A stretch of DNA of 64,000 bases from Lunularia cruciata (Eukaryota; Streptophyta; Marchantiopsida; Lunulariales; Lunulariaceae). Location: NCBI GenBank assembly GCA_948567375.1, contig OX419756.1, positions 59,808,552-59,872,551 on the forward strand, in the 5' to 3' direction. The notes beneath the pieces were generated by a model. That model saw only the letters and a program-made list of their open reading frames with translations. It was not told where the DNA came from and did no database searches. Positions 12,290 through 23,719 of this stretch are shown here, in pieces (the first letter of the stretch is position 1; each line of letters starts with the position of its first letter). Made by a program: the position numbers and the translations under genes.

Positions 12290-13480
12290 AAACCTAAAGG
12301 TATGTAAGGATGAATGAAGTATTGTGAATCACAATCAAACAAAGATGGAGGTGAACCTTGACAAGTCCAAGGTGATTGTGGTGATTTTGATGGATAGCAT
12401 TTGGAATAGGTTTCTTCTTATAAGTACTTGGGCCTTGAGTTTTCTCATGACTATAATTGGTCTACTTGTCTGAAGATGAGAATAAGTGCAGGGTTTAGAG
12501 CTTTGTATTCACTCATGAATTGCTCTAGACTTGCTCATCTTACCACATGGGAGTTGAAGAAGATGTTACTAAGATCTCTTGTGCAGCCGGTGGTTCTCTA
12601 TGGTGCTCACATTTGGGGTCCAAGTACTAAGAAGATATGATGGCAAAAGAAGGAGAAAGTTCAAAAAGTGTTTTTGTGTGATGAACTTGGAGTGAGGACT
12701 CAAACTCCTTATGTATTGTTGCTTGCTAAAATAGGATTTTTGCCTCTTGAGGCTGAAGCTTTGTTCTTAGCTCTCATATATGCCACTAAGGTGAAGTTCA
12801 TGGAGTATGAGAGACTTCCCTACCAAGATTTTTGTGCCACTTTATCTATTCGTTGGTATACAGATCTGATTGCATGGGCCACAAGGTGGAATGTTTATGA
12901 GTGACATTGGAGATTGGAGCCTATTGCACTACGAGAGGTGATCAAGGAGCAGTTCTTACTTCACTTATGGCAGGAGCCTAGTACCAAGATGGTGTTCTAT
13001 CAGCAGTTTGTAAATCCTATGTTGGTGTATTGTGAGCAAGATTATCTCTTGGCTAGGATTTCTACTTCACTTACACATGTTTTTGCTCAATATAGAACTA
13101 GTTCTCATAGAGTAAAAGAAGAAGAATAATGTTGACAATAGATAGAGCACTCCATGCGGCTTTGCATATTGTGTACTAGGAGCAAAGTTGAGGATGAGCA
13201 CCATGTGTTTGTTGAGTGCCCTTGTTACCAATAGATCAAAGTTAGACATCAGATTAGTTGTAGTGATTTCCCAACACTCTTACAGATTGAAGCTTTAGCG
13301 TTAGGGAAGTATATGACCAAGATTAGTTTACATTGGACCAATTTGTTACAGATTGGTCAGATGGTCTGGGCTCTTACCTAGACTCACATTTCATGTTTTT
13401 TTTATTGTGTTTTAAGATTTTTGACTCTTTGGGTCTTCCAGGCTTTATGTTTCATTTTTGATATGAATACAATAAAATAA
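12290..13480 (+). mobile_element. LINE-type non-LTR retrotransposon, 3' part
   Basis: The frame opens with RT motifs after the catalytic centre (QTKMEVNLDKSKVIV near 12335-12380; YLGLEFSHDYNW near 12423-12460) and continues as the RT thumb (LLRSLVQPVVLYGAHIWG). It ends with a cysteine/histidine cluster, CILC then EDEHHVFVECPCY (about 13160-13230). This order is standard for plant LINEs. In-frame stops and shifts occur near 12640, 12904 and 13130. The 3' end is AT-rich with AATAAAATAA near 13470. The 5' part, including endonuclease and RT core, is absent. Confidence 0.8.
12428..13260 (+). pseudogene. LINE reverse transcriptase C-terminal part
   Basis: Four open stretches (12428-12640, 12668-12904, 12914-13129 and the zinc-cluster part after it) belong to one broken protein. 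Only a few stops and shifts separate them, so decay is moderate compared with the gypsy relics nearby. The terminal cluster follows the C-x2-C…H-x4-C pattern seen after LINE RTs. No catalytic residues are covered. Confidence 0.75.
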
Positions 13481-14537
13481 TTAACTCAAATTAACTCACA
13501 AGGAAAGCCATTATATCATGCACTTTAAGACTAAGCATATAAAAATAAATGCTCATTGTGATATAAGTTGTTGATATTGACCTTTATATCACATCACACA
13601 ACTATCTAATGCTATTGCTTTTTAGTGTAATCTTAACGTAAGGAATAAACAAAAAATAGAAAAGCATACTCCTCATCAAAGTCCTTGAGACTTGTCACCT
13701 CATATCTCAAACTTATCATCATAAGTGGTATAATCTCACTCCATGCCTAGTGCAACATAAGATGGTAATGTATAACCATACTGAACTTGAGGTGTCCAAC
13801 AAGCTATCTCTCCAACTTGTCTTTCCTCAATAAGCTTGGTTTGGATCCTTAGAGTATGTTTCTATACCATCCATCTACATGTCAATTGTGTATATCTCAA
13901 GATGTTTGTTTGGATCCCAGAAGGTACAAGAAAGAACAAATCCTAGTTTCCTTGAGAGTCCTTGATACCTCTTTTAAACAAATATTTGTATGATATGCCA
14001 CTAATATCCATATAAATCCTTTTTTCTAGAAAAGTCCTTGTACAACCTCTATATAGTGCATAGAAGAGAATCTTATTTATTGAATTTGATTTTACATTCA
14101 TTAACTATCTTCCTAATTATAAATTTTTTTGTGTTAAGAAGCCTTTAGTTTTGCTAGTACATAATTTAGATATAAACTTATTATTAACCTTAAATTTTTC
14201 TTGCATTACTAGCATATTTCTCTCTCTCATTTGTATTTTTTTAAACTTTAGGTCATGATAACATTCACCCCTCATACGTAGATGTCCTTAAAGAGAGATT
14301 TAGAGGCAATTAAGTATAACTCAAAATGGATGCAATTAAAATTATTTTCAAAAGTACAATTTACAATGGAAAGTAAAAAATGACATGTAAGAATTGATAT
14401 GTTAAGTTAGTCTTGTTAAAATTTTTTAACATAAGTGTACATTAAAAAGTAATATACTACTAATCATCTCAATAATCATTGTTCCTAGTACCTACTTTAT
14501 TTTTTGCATGCTTAAATCCTCTTCCTTGCTTGGGTTT
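13481..14537. other. AT-rich DNA, unassigned
   Basis: No protein similarity or clear repeat structure seen between the LINE and the gypsy-1 LTR. Confidence 0.4.
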
Positions 14538-15030
14538 TGTAACAATATGGAGTTTATAAACCAGTTAAGCAAGACTAAAAAAGTAGCAAATAGTCCAAAT
14601 TAGCCAAGAATTATAAGAATATTCTAGAATCATCTAGGAAGCTACTTGGTACCTTCCAAGTATTGGGTAATATGCATATCAAGTAGTGACTTCTAGGAGA
14701 ATGCTTCTTGGGAAGTTTCCTTGCTAGCTTAGTTTGCACACCAAGTAGATAACTTCTTGAAGGAAGCTTCTTGGGTACTTCATAACCAGCTTAGCTTGAA
14801 TGCCAAGTAGATGGCTTCTAGAGGGAAGCTTCTCTAGAAGCTTTTTGATTAGCTTGGCTTGCATTCTAAGAAGGCAACTTTTAGGATACTTCTTAAGAAG
14901 CTTCTCAAGAGCCTGATATGTTCCTTATATATACCAAAGCCTAAGCTAATGCTAGGCATTTGGAGTTTCTCTCATTCAAGAGTCATAATATGATCTTTCA
15001 CTCTCATATTTCTCTCCTTGGTCTTTTTCA
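14538..15030 (+). repeat. Gypsy-1 5' LTR
   Basis: Starts TGTAACAATATGG, identical to the start of the copy at 26118, and ends in CA just before the primer-binding site. The U3 part carries about four tandem units of roughly 63 bp (14690-14915) rich in AAGCTTCT blocks. The two LTRs are clearly diverged by eye, including an internal length difference, so the insertion is old. Confidence 0.85.
14690..14915 (+). promoter_or_regulatory. Tandem U3 subrepeats with heat-shock-element-like motifs
   Basis: Four imperfect units of about 63 bp each contain CCAAGTAG…CTTCT…GAAGCTTCT…AGCTTAG blocks. Several spell the nGAAnnTTCn heat-shock element pattern: GGAAGCTTCTCTAGAAGC (14823-14840) and AGAAGCTTCTCAAGA (14897-14911). 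Tandem U3 repeats commonly act as enhancers in plant LTR elements. Actual heat response is inference. Confidence 0.45.
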
Positions 15031-15031
15031 T

Positions 15032-15046
15032 TGGTATTGGAGTAGG
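15032..15046 (+). promoter_or_regulatory. Gypsy-1 primer-binding site
   Basis: TGGTATTGGAGTAGG lies one base after the LTR end and resembles the complement of the plant initiator-Met tRNA 3' end (TGGTATCAGAGC). This supports the LTR boundary. Confidence 0.65.
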
Positions 15047-15239
15047 AATGGGATGGATGGAATTTATGGACCATCAAATCATTGGGATTTTTGCATCCAT
15101 GTATAATCCAATCATTATTTCATGCAATTCATCATTTCATACTTTGGGCAATTTTTTAAATACAATCACTTTGTCATATGAACCCTTGGTACTTTTGATT
15201 GTAACTTATGGAAAATGCTGGATGTGTTACATCTATGTG

Positions 15240-16010
15240 TTAACTTAGATCATTCTAGGTAGTTTAATAGAGTAGTAGCCATGCCAATAATATCCAAAGT
15301 TATCATTGCTATGTAGCAACAAATCAAGCACCTTACTCAATTGTTGGAAGAACAAGACCATCAATGATAAGAGCATGTAAAGAGAGTACCATTTCAAGAA
15401 AAGGAAGAGAAAAACCAATTTCCAAAATCCAAGGTATTTGAAGGCTTTAGAGTTCTCCCAAGAATCTCTCAACCGTAGTGGAGAATTTTGTGTTTGATTG
15501 CAAACATTATTTTGAAGCTACAAATCTTTAAGATGAACAAAGATATATTATTTTGGCTTCAAGCCAATTAGATGGAGTGGTAAACCTATGGTGATGATTC
15601 TGTGTGGAGTGAGCTAAATGGCAATTTGTTGTACCCATCTCAACATGGGATGAATTCAGAGTGCAATAATTGGGCAATTCCAAATTATAAATGCCACACA
15701 AGCAACACAAGATAGACAGGCAAAATTGAAGCAAATTGGTTAAGCACTTTGATCACTCAACTCTAGAACATCAAATATAAGGTGAAGCTCAGATCATCAA
15801 ATATAATAGAAGGTGAAGCTCTGGATCAATTTGTGAGGGGTTTAAAGTCAGGCACCAAATTGGAAGTGATTATCTAGGAGCCCAAACACATGGAAGAAGC
15901 CATGAAGTTGGCTAAGCATGTTGATTCCTTGGTTATGACAACTTGGTCTTGACCTTGACCTTCCCAGAACCTACCAACACATTACACACGGGTATAAGAG
16001 TTGGCACTAA
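15240..16010 (+). pseudogene. Gypsy-1 gag remnant
   Basis: A frame with many stops includes ALDQFVRGLKSGTKLEV (about 15811-15865) followed by HMEEAMKLAKHVDSL. This is the familiar end of the plant gypsy capsid domain. A zinc knuckle was not found between it and the protease. It is non-functional. Confidence 0.65.
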
Positions 16011-16249
16011 TGGAGATTAATGCCATTCAATGGAGATCACTTGGCACTATAGATAGGTAAAAATTGCAACAAAATAGTGATTTCTTTTATTATCACCAAA
16101 TTAGATATTACATTGCTATATGTACACTCACAAATGAATGACCCAATTGCCTAAATGGAGTTTGTAGAGCATGATGATAAAGGAAACAAAGAATCCTAAT
16201 CAGAGAATTTGAACCATCTATTAAGAATTTGATAAGTTCTAATAGGATT

Positions 16250-16600
16250 GAAGGCTTGACCTTTGCAAGTTTACTTCACTTGCAAGATATGATATCTGAT
16301 TGTGGTTATAGGATTTTGGTTGATTTTGGAAGTTCAAAGAATTGCATGTCCATATAATTAACAAAGGAATTGGGTATTCTTATCAAACCAAAAATTAGAA
16401 GTAGATTGGCGGAAAGTAGAATGGGTGGTTTTGCATTTTATATCTCACATCTTGTTACATTCAACATTGGGAAGAAGTATTTGAGTGCATGAGATTTTTA
16501 GTGGCACCTCTACACCATGATATTATTCTAGGTTTGCCTTGGCTTGAACATCATAAGGTTCAATTTTACTGGACCCAATGACAAATTCAAGTATAACACT
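16250..16600 (+). pseudogene. Gypsy-1 protease remnant
   Basis: The active-site region reads ILVDFGSSKNCMS, where the usual D-S/T-G triad has F in place of S/T. About 60 codons later comes APLHHDIILGLPWLEHH, the conserved C-terminal motif of gypsy protease. Several stops separate them. Confidence 0.7.
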
Positions 16601-16669
16601 AAGGTAAGAATTACCAATAAGGTTGTTTGGCACCTTTGAGTAAGACACTCAAGAATAGTCAAACCCAAG

Positions 16670-17690
16670 ATGAGAAGTTTGTTAATAAAGCAAGCTTTGG
16701 AGGAAGATATTCATATGCTTGTGGTGTGGATCAAGCAAATTTCACATGGAGAATTTGATGAGTGTCATAAGCCTCATCAAGCAATGGTTGATCAAATAGT
16801 TCAAGAGTTTGTAGATGTGTTTCCAGATGATCTGCCAAAGGGATTACTCTTTGATTGCGGTATGCCTTTCAAGATTGAGTTATTACCAAGAAGTACTCTA
16901 GTGAATAGACCAATCTAACAACTCTCACCAAAAGAGTTGGAAGAGCTTTGAACAACACTAATGGAGTTGTTGGAGAAGGATTTCACACAATATAGTAAAT
17001 CTCCTTGGGGAGCACCAATACTATTTGTCCCAAAGAAGGATAAGAGATTTTGTTTTTGTATTGATTACCATGGGCTCAATAAAGAAAAACTATGAAGAAT
17101 GCATATTCCTTACCTCAAATTGATGACTTGCTAGATCAACTAAATGGAGCATGATATTTCTCCAAGTTGGATCTCTGAAGTGACTATAGGTAGATTCTCA
17201 TTGATAGGGAAAATATGCAAAAAAAATACTTTTTGCACAAGGTATGTGCATTTTGAATAAAGAGTTCTACCATTTGGGCTCATCAATGTTCCAATAGTCT
17301 TCATGGATAATATTTAAATCTATAATGGAGGCAAAACACAAGAGTGACATGCAAGAAGTCCTAAGAAAATAACATCAATGGAAGTTTTATTACAAGAAGT
17401 CAAAGTGTGCCTTTTGGCAAAAAGAAGTTACCTTCTTGGGTCATAAGGTCTCACCATTGGGGATCAAGTGGAAGAGGAAAAAATCAAAGCCATCATTGAT
17501 TGGTCAACTCCAAAGGATACCACAAAAGTGTGGGCATTGAATTGATTGGAAATTTTTTAAATTGATGGTTCATCTACTATTATGCTCAATGGCTTCACCA
17601 TTGACCGATCTCTTGGTAAAGACCTCAAGCTTTCAATGGACGACCAGGCACAAAGAAGCATTTTAGAAGCTAAAAAATGTGGATTAATTT
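16670..17690 (+). pseudogene. Gypsy-1 RT/RNase H remnant, internally deleted
   Basis: Begins with an open stretch (16670-16918) leading into RT. The motif [26 protein letters not shown] (about 17000-17080) is well kept. After VLPFGLINVPIVFMDN the sequence jumps to a KTQE segment, so the part holding the catalytic F/YxDD box is deleted. Thumb motifs follow, then a short RNase H remnant. Confidence 0.7.
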
Positions 17691-18076
17691 AATACTTCTT
17701 ACTTTTCTCTAATGCAATAGGAATTTCCAAATAGGTTACATCACATGGCGTTGTATCTCACCAACTAAACACCACAAACTTAAATCACTTTGCTTGAGAT
17801 CAAGAACAACTAGCAATCTTATATACTACAAAGATATGGAAGCATTATCTCTCGGGAAAACAAATGATCATGCAAACCCATGATAAATCCTTGTTATAAA
17901 ATTACATTTGGAGCACATGAAGAGTAGACATCATTGATGAGAGGAACAACTATAATTGTTTGACGTCAAACTTGAGTACAAACCTAGTAGATTCTATGTC
18001 ATCCTTGATGCCATATCATGATGACTTGATTTGAAGACACTTCTTCTCATCAAAGCAACAATTATAAGAATGTCAA

Positions 18077-19238
18077 TTGACTCAAAAGTTCAAATTGATT
18101 TTAGACCGCTTTACAACAAGACCCTTGCTTTTAGATAGTAGCTGGTCATCTTGTAACACACAATATAAATACAACACCTTCTCCCTTAAGGAAGGCCTTC
18201 TATTCTATGAGAACCAATCCTATATTCTAGCCAAGGGTGATATACGACGTGTGTGCCTTCAAGAAGCCCATGACTTACCAATTCCTAGTCACATGGGTAC
18301 GGAAAAAACCTTAGGTACCCTTCAATGCCAATGGTGGTGGCCCAATATGGCATGAGATGTTTAAGAGTTTATTTTATCTTGAGAGAGCTGCCAATGCAAC
18401 AAGGCCAGTAACCAAAAACCAAGCAAAATCCTTCAACCACTTCCCATCCCATTTGCTTGATAGAAATACCTAAGCTTAGATGTCATCACATCCTTGCTCA
18501 AATTAAAGCAAGGCCACACAACAATTGTGGTGTTTGTTGATGAGCTTAGTAAGAAAATCCATTTGGCATCAACCTTTGATACTATTGATGCTCCAACATT
18601 GACCTAGATCTACTTCAACAATGTATTCAAGCGTCATGCAATGCCCCGTGTACTCATCTTAGATCATGATCCTTGATTCATTGGAAAATTTTGTCAAGCA
18701 TTCTTCCAACTACTTGAGACCAAGCTTTCTTTGTCCACGGCCTATCATCCTCAAGCTGATGGACAAACCAAACATGCAAATCACACCTTGGAAATGGGCT
18801 TTGTGCCTTTGTCAACATTCACTATACCAACTAGGATGAATGTCTTGTAACTATTGAGTTTGCTTATAACAATTCCAAATAAGCAAGCACCGGATTCTCT
18901 CTCTTCTTCCTTAATTTTAGCCAAGACCCACTTGTTCCAAATTCCCTTCTAGCTTCCCTCCATACTTCCACCTTCTTGACCACAATATCCCAATCTCTAT
19001 AATAAGCCAAATCTCATCTCCTTGTTGCTCAAAATTATCACAATATGCGGACTAAAATCATCATGATCTCACCTTTCAACTTGGTGATCAAGTCATGATT
19101 TCTTCTAGTAACCTACCCTTCCCACTTGATACCCAAGTTCATAAACTTACTCCTAATTGGATAGGTCCATTTGATGTCACCTAAATCATTTCTCTTGTTG
19201 CTTATCTACTTGCCTTGCCTACCTTGTCATATGAAAAT
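18077..19238 (+). pseudogene. Gypsy-1 integrase remnant (5' side of the nest)
   Basis: The HHCC-type zinc region is visible (EAHDLPIPSHMGTEKTLG…CQCNKASNQ), then core motifs around the first and second catalytic aspartates (LSLDVIT; LILDHDP). The third catalytic position, Glu in AYHPQxDGQTE, is replaced: the sequence reads YHPQADGQTKHAN. The GPY/F region (WIGPFDVT) follows. The frame is cut by gypsy-2 at 19238, and its continuation is at 25798. Confidence 0.75.
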
Positions 19239-19977
19239 TATAATACCAAGAGCTAAGCATATGATCTTGATGTAAAATTTGGTTTGGTAAAATTTAGAAT
19301 GATGTTATACATGATGGATGAAATAGATCAAATAGAAATATCACCAAAAAAGTACTTCTACTAATAGGTTAGAAATCAAAAAAAATTTTGAAAACCATAG
19401 AACCAATAGCTAGACATATGATTTAATGGTGAGAATTGGTTCAATAATATCTAGAAAGATGTTACACATGATGGACTAAATATATTAGAAAGAGGTATCA
19501 CCAAAAGGGGACTTCTACTAATAGAGTAGGAACCACAATATGCCTAAATATTTGAAAGTAATTTTGGAAGTCTAAACGGATGAATTAGGCCTCAAAAAAT
19601 ATGCAAATTCCTCCACCCAAATGGAAGAAAGGTTGGACTTCCCTCCCCCTAGTTTGGCTCATCAAGAACTTCCCAATGGTATCTCACCCACATGATTTTG
19701 AGATTCCTACAGTAAGATTATATAAAATATTCCCTCCAATCAAAGCTTCTTTGACCAACCAGATAAAATCAAGACCAACATGTCACCCATCCAAGTAAGT
19801 AATCCAAGGGTGGAGCTTGCTGACATGTCACCTATCTATGTGCCTAATCTTATGGTGGAGTTTCCTAAGAGGAGATCCTCTTTGTCTTTATAATAAAGAG
19901 ATGGTGCTCCTTTGGGGCATCAAATACTTGAGTGTGAAATTTGTGTTTTCACTCTCCTCTTGACCTTGAGTATTACA
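19239..19977 (+). repeat. Gypsy-2 5' LTR
   Basis: Aligns end to end with 25051-25797 and with the solo LTR at 43456-44195. The first two bases have decayed from TG to TA; the end is TATTACA. The first ~330 bp are an imperfect tandem duplication of one U3 unit beginning at CCAAGAGCTAAGC and again at CCAATAGCTAGAC. A TATAATAAAG block near 19889-19898 could act as promoter and polyadenylation signal. Confidence 0.9.
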
Positions 19978-19978
19978 A

Positions 19979-19990
19979 TGGTATCACACA
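19979..19990 (+). promoter_or_regulatory. Gypsy-2 primer-binding site
   Basis: TGGTATCACACA begins one base after the LTR and matches the initiator-Met tRNA complement TGGTATCAGAGC at 9 or 10 of 12 positions. Confidence 0.75.
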
Positions 19991-20116
19991 AGTGTTTTAG
20001 TCCAAGAGAGTGGATCACCCTTCTTGGAAGAGCACAAACTATTGAAACCAAGTAGTTTGAGGTGGAGAACAAAGAGTAATTGCTAGACTTGGGAAGGCCT
20101 TTAGAGACCGGATGGG

Positions 20117-20476
20117 ATGGATGCACCGAGAGGACAATTTCTCACACCTAGCTTCCCATTCTTGAATCCATTTGACATCAAGGTTATATATATCCATGGT
20201 GAGTTAATGAGAGTATTGCTAGTTTATCAGTTTGGAGTAGAATTCATGGACATAGTGATTAACTCACCAAACCCGGTGATTCTACCTATGGTGGTATACA
20301 CAAGGAGTGGGATTTGACAATCTACATTCTATTATGATGTTATGGACGTGAATGTCCCAAATCCTCTCCCTTTCAACACTCAAGTAGAAATTTGTTATGT
20401 AGTGAGATTAAATGTGATGTTTAGAGTTTTTGTGATTAGAAATTTTGGTGAAGAGTATTATCAATGTGATAGCTTC
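20117..20476 (+). pseudogene. Pre-gag open frame of unknown function
   Basis: Starting at ATG 20117 the same frame runs about 120 codons with one in-frame TGA at 20315. It includes MDAPRGQFLTPSFPFLNPF at the start and VRLNVMFRVFVIRNFGEEYY near the end. It lies in the leader between primer-binding site and gag. I do not recognise the protein. The length in AT-rich DNA is more than expected by chance, but it could be leader sequence that is open by luck. No membrane segment or zinc motif is evident. Confidence 0.4.
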
Positions 20477-20577
20477 TGAGTTCCCAATGGTAGTCCCAAT
20501 AGTTTGTGTGCCTTCCAAAGTGATAATATTAACTCTCTATTGAAATAGACAATAATGATTGATTATTGTAGGAACCA

Positions 20578-21645
20578 TGGATCCGTAGTTGGAATAGTTG
20601 GTGCAGGGAATGCAGGGGATGTTGAAAAAATTTCATGAGATTAAGATGACCATGGAGGCATTACAAAGTCAAGTACAGATCCTCAAAAATAATCAAGAAA
20701 TGCAAGAAGAAGAGCCATCTCAAAACCCAATACTTGCTATTGAAGTACTTGGAGAGGCACTTGTGCCTACAAACCCAATCAACGATGAAGCCACATTGCT
20801 ACTCCGGATGAAGAAGACCTGCAACATCAAGCCTTACAAGGAGCAGCATATGATGGGAGTAGTGGAAAACTGGAGAATGAATCGATATTTTTGATTAATT
20901 TCAACAAAGATCATTGAGTATGTTGTATGCATGTTTGCACGTGGGTACTTGACCAATAAAGCCCTCACATGGTACGATGCTTAGGAATGATCCATGTTGG
21001 TAGAGAGAAGGGAAGTCACATGGATAGCAAGAAGGATTGCTGAAGAATTTCCAATTGGTGGATTCCGTGCAGATGGCCCAAATCCAACTATGGGGATTGC
21101 AACAAAAGAACAACATACAATAGTATGTGGAGATATTTTTGGATCTACAAGTTGCAATAACCAACATGAGTCCAGCAGAGGCTCTCGACAATTTCAAACA
21201 AGGGTTGAAGGAGCGGTTTTGCCAAGAAATCATGGTACAAAATCCTTGCACGGTATTTGAAGCCATTGCTTGTGCATTGAGAAAAGCAATTGGGTGAAGG
21301 TGAAGAATTAGTTCTACCTTAACATTATTTGGAAAAAATGTCACACATGGGTGGAACAGTACCAATGGAATTGGGTAACCTTTGGTTTGAAGACCGAGGA
21401 GCACGACCACTTCAAGGAGAGCGTGGATGGGTAGAAGAACAAAGAGATGGAGTCCAACAAGGAGAAGGAACTCAAGGAGAAGGACATCGTTGTTACAATT
21501 GTGGCTGTATTGGGCACATAACTGCCAATTGTTGTGCTCGTCTCCCTAAAGGCCCTTGGCCTTCATACAGACTATCTTTGAACAACATGGAGAGATGCAC
21601 TGAAGAGGAGGTGGTGGAAATCACTTCGGAGAACAAAGATTGCTA
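20578..21645 (+). pseudogene. Gypsy-2 gag
   Basis: Starts at ATG 20578 with early stops. A coiled-coil-like stretch follows (MLKKFHEIKMTMEALQSQVQ region), then the capsid region with ARGYLTNKALTWYDA. The zinc knuckle is intact: RCYNCGCIGHITANC (about 21489-21533) has C-x2-C-x4-H-x4-C spacing. Two or three shifts separate these parts. Gag packages element RNA; this copy cannot make full-length protein. Confidence 0.8.
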
Positions 21646-21739
21646 GTAAATGTACCTCATAGCCTTACTAGCTCAATAAGGAAGCAAAGAAGAGAGGAAG
21701 GAAGAAGACGAGCACACAAAAGTCCCAAAAGGCAACCTC

Positions 21740-22010
21740 ATTATTGATTTTTGTGAATGAAGTCCTAGAAGGCAATCAAGTGAGAGTATTAATAGATCCG
21801 GGAGCAATAGAGAATTTATTGTCTTACTTTGTTGCAATAAGATTGGGAATGGATCTAGAGAGAGATGAGAGAAAATAAGTAGAGTTACCTAATGGGAAAA
21901 TAGAGAGGATTGAATCATTACCTAGACGGGTAACACTCTTTGTAGAAGAATATCAGGAAGGAATTGAGTGGCGAGTGATATAATTAGCTTGTTATGATTG
22001 TAGGCATGCC
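21740..22010 (+). pseudogene. Gypsy-2 protease remnant
   Basis: The active-site line reads VRVLIDPGAIENLLS (about 21781-21825), where the D-S/T-G triad has P in the middle. It is followed by a hydrophobic, RLGMDLE-type strand. A premature stop lies shortly after. It processes the gag-pol chain in the family. Confidence 0.65.
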
Positions 22011-22369
22011 ATGGATGGAGCATTACAACCCTATGGTAGATTGGAGGAAGAAAGTAGTGAGAACTATCAATGGTCAATCATTGGGATTAAAGAACAATCA
22101 CATAGGCAAGAACTGCCTCTCTATGTTATAGGAACGATAACTATCTATAAGACCAATAGATGTTTCATGGGTCTAATAAGAGAAGTCCAGAGTGCACAAC
22201 TGGATGGAAAAATTCCTGAGAAATTGAAGGATGTGGTGGATGGTTTCAAGATGTCTTTTGTGATGATCGACCCTCAGGATTACCACCAAAAAGGAGAGTA
22301 GATCATAAAGTTGAGACACTCTCGGGGAAGATACCTCCTTGTAAGGCCCCATATTGCCTATCACCTCAT

Positions 22370-22950
22370 GAGTTGGAGGAATGTAAGACTCAAATTAAGG
22401 AGATTCTATAGAGGGTTCATCCAACCCAACGTATCACCATATGGGCTCTTATCTTGTTTGTGAAGAAGAAGGATGGTACAATGCACATGTGCATTGACTA
22501 TAGAGGTCTCAATCAACAAACAATGAAGAACAAATACCCCTTACCTTGCATGGATGACCTGTTTGATGAACCCATGGAGCAAGATACTAAACCAAATTGG
22601 ACTTGTGGAGTAGTTGCAATCAAATCTGAATTGCAGAGGAGGATGTGTACAAAATTGCCTTTCAAACCAAGTATGGCCACTTCAAGTATCTCGTGATGCC
22701 TTTTGGCCTCACCAATGCACCTGCCACTTTCATGAGTCTAATGAATGACATATTTCATCAATATTTGGATAAGTTTGTTATCATCTTCCTGGATGACATC
22801 TTAGTATACAGTAGCACAATGACGGAACACAAATATTATCTACAAGAAGTCCTCAAGATTCTAAGACAAAATCAATTGTACACCAAATCTCAAAAAGCAA
22901 GTTTGGCAAGTCTAAAGTAGACTACTTGGGTCATAGAGTAAGTGTAGAGG
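22370..22950 (+). pseudogene. Gypsy-2 reverse transcriptase
   Basis: Visible motifs in order: [20 protein letters not shown] (22451-22512), [14 protein letters not shown], then after a shift near 22575 [20 protein letters not shown] and LTNAPATFM. The catalytic box FLDD (22786-22797) with DILVYS after it is intact. A stop at 22918 and a shift break the thumb. The active-site residues are kept, but the chain is not continuous. Confidence 0.88.
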
Positions 22951-23640
22951 GCATTGAAGCATTGATAGATAAAATAGAGGTCATTCATAAATAAAGTGCC
23001 CCAAAAGATCAGACTCAACTCAAGAGCTTCTTGGGGTTGATGGGATTCTATCGATGATTTGTCAAGGACTTCTCCAAGGTTGCATAGCCTTTAGTGGCAC
23101 TACTTGGCCAGGAGGGAAGAAGTGGACATGGAGAACTGCACAAGAGTTGGCCTTTCAAGAATTGAAGGCCGCCTTGCTACATGCACCAATCTTGAAGTGG
23201 TATGACCCAAAACGTCCAATCAAGTTGGCTATAGATGTATCAACCGTACCAATTGGAGCAGTCCTACAACAAGAGTGGCATGACGGATGACATCCAATTG
23301 CATATTTCTCTTGGAAGTTTTTATTGGTAGAGTGTAACTATCACACCACAAAATGAGAAGAGTTGACTATTGTCCTTACAACCAAGCATTGGAAGCACTA
23401 TATGGGCAAGAAGGTATTTGTAGTAGAGATAGACCACAAACCTCTAGTCTACCTGGAGACATAAAAAGATCTATCTTGTCACTAGATTTGGTAGGTAGAG
23501 TGGCAACAACCCTTCAACATGACAATCACTTACATGGAAGGTAAGCAACTTGCAAATGCATTCACCCGCATGCCAATGGCAAACACTTTGGTAGCAGAGG
23601 TTAAAATTTAACCCTGAATTCTGGCAAGAGATTCTGGCTA
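22951..23640 (+). pseudogene. Gypsy-2 RNase H
   Basis: Contains KKWTWRTAQELAFQELKAAL leading into LAIDVSTVPIGAVLQQ, where the first RNase H aspartate is present in AIDVS. Later come an EELTIVLTTKHWKHY-like stretch, VEIDHKPLVYL and EGKQLANAFTRM. Stops at 23288 and in several later places. Confidence 0.78.
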
Positions 23641-23719
23641 CTACAAAAACTGATCCACAGATTGTAAGAGCGTAATCCAAAGGCATCACTAGCACCCAAG
23701 GACTCACCTTTTGTGATGG

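Noticed and set aside
20901-21410. 169-codon open frame on the minus strand
   Set aside because: It is antisense to the gypsy-2 gag frames, which carry real family motifs; the open frame is a shadow.
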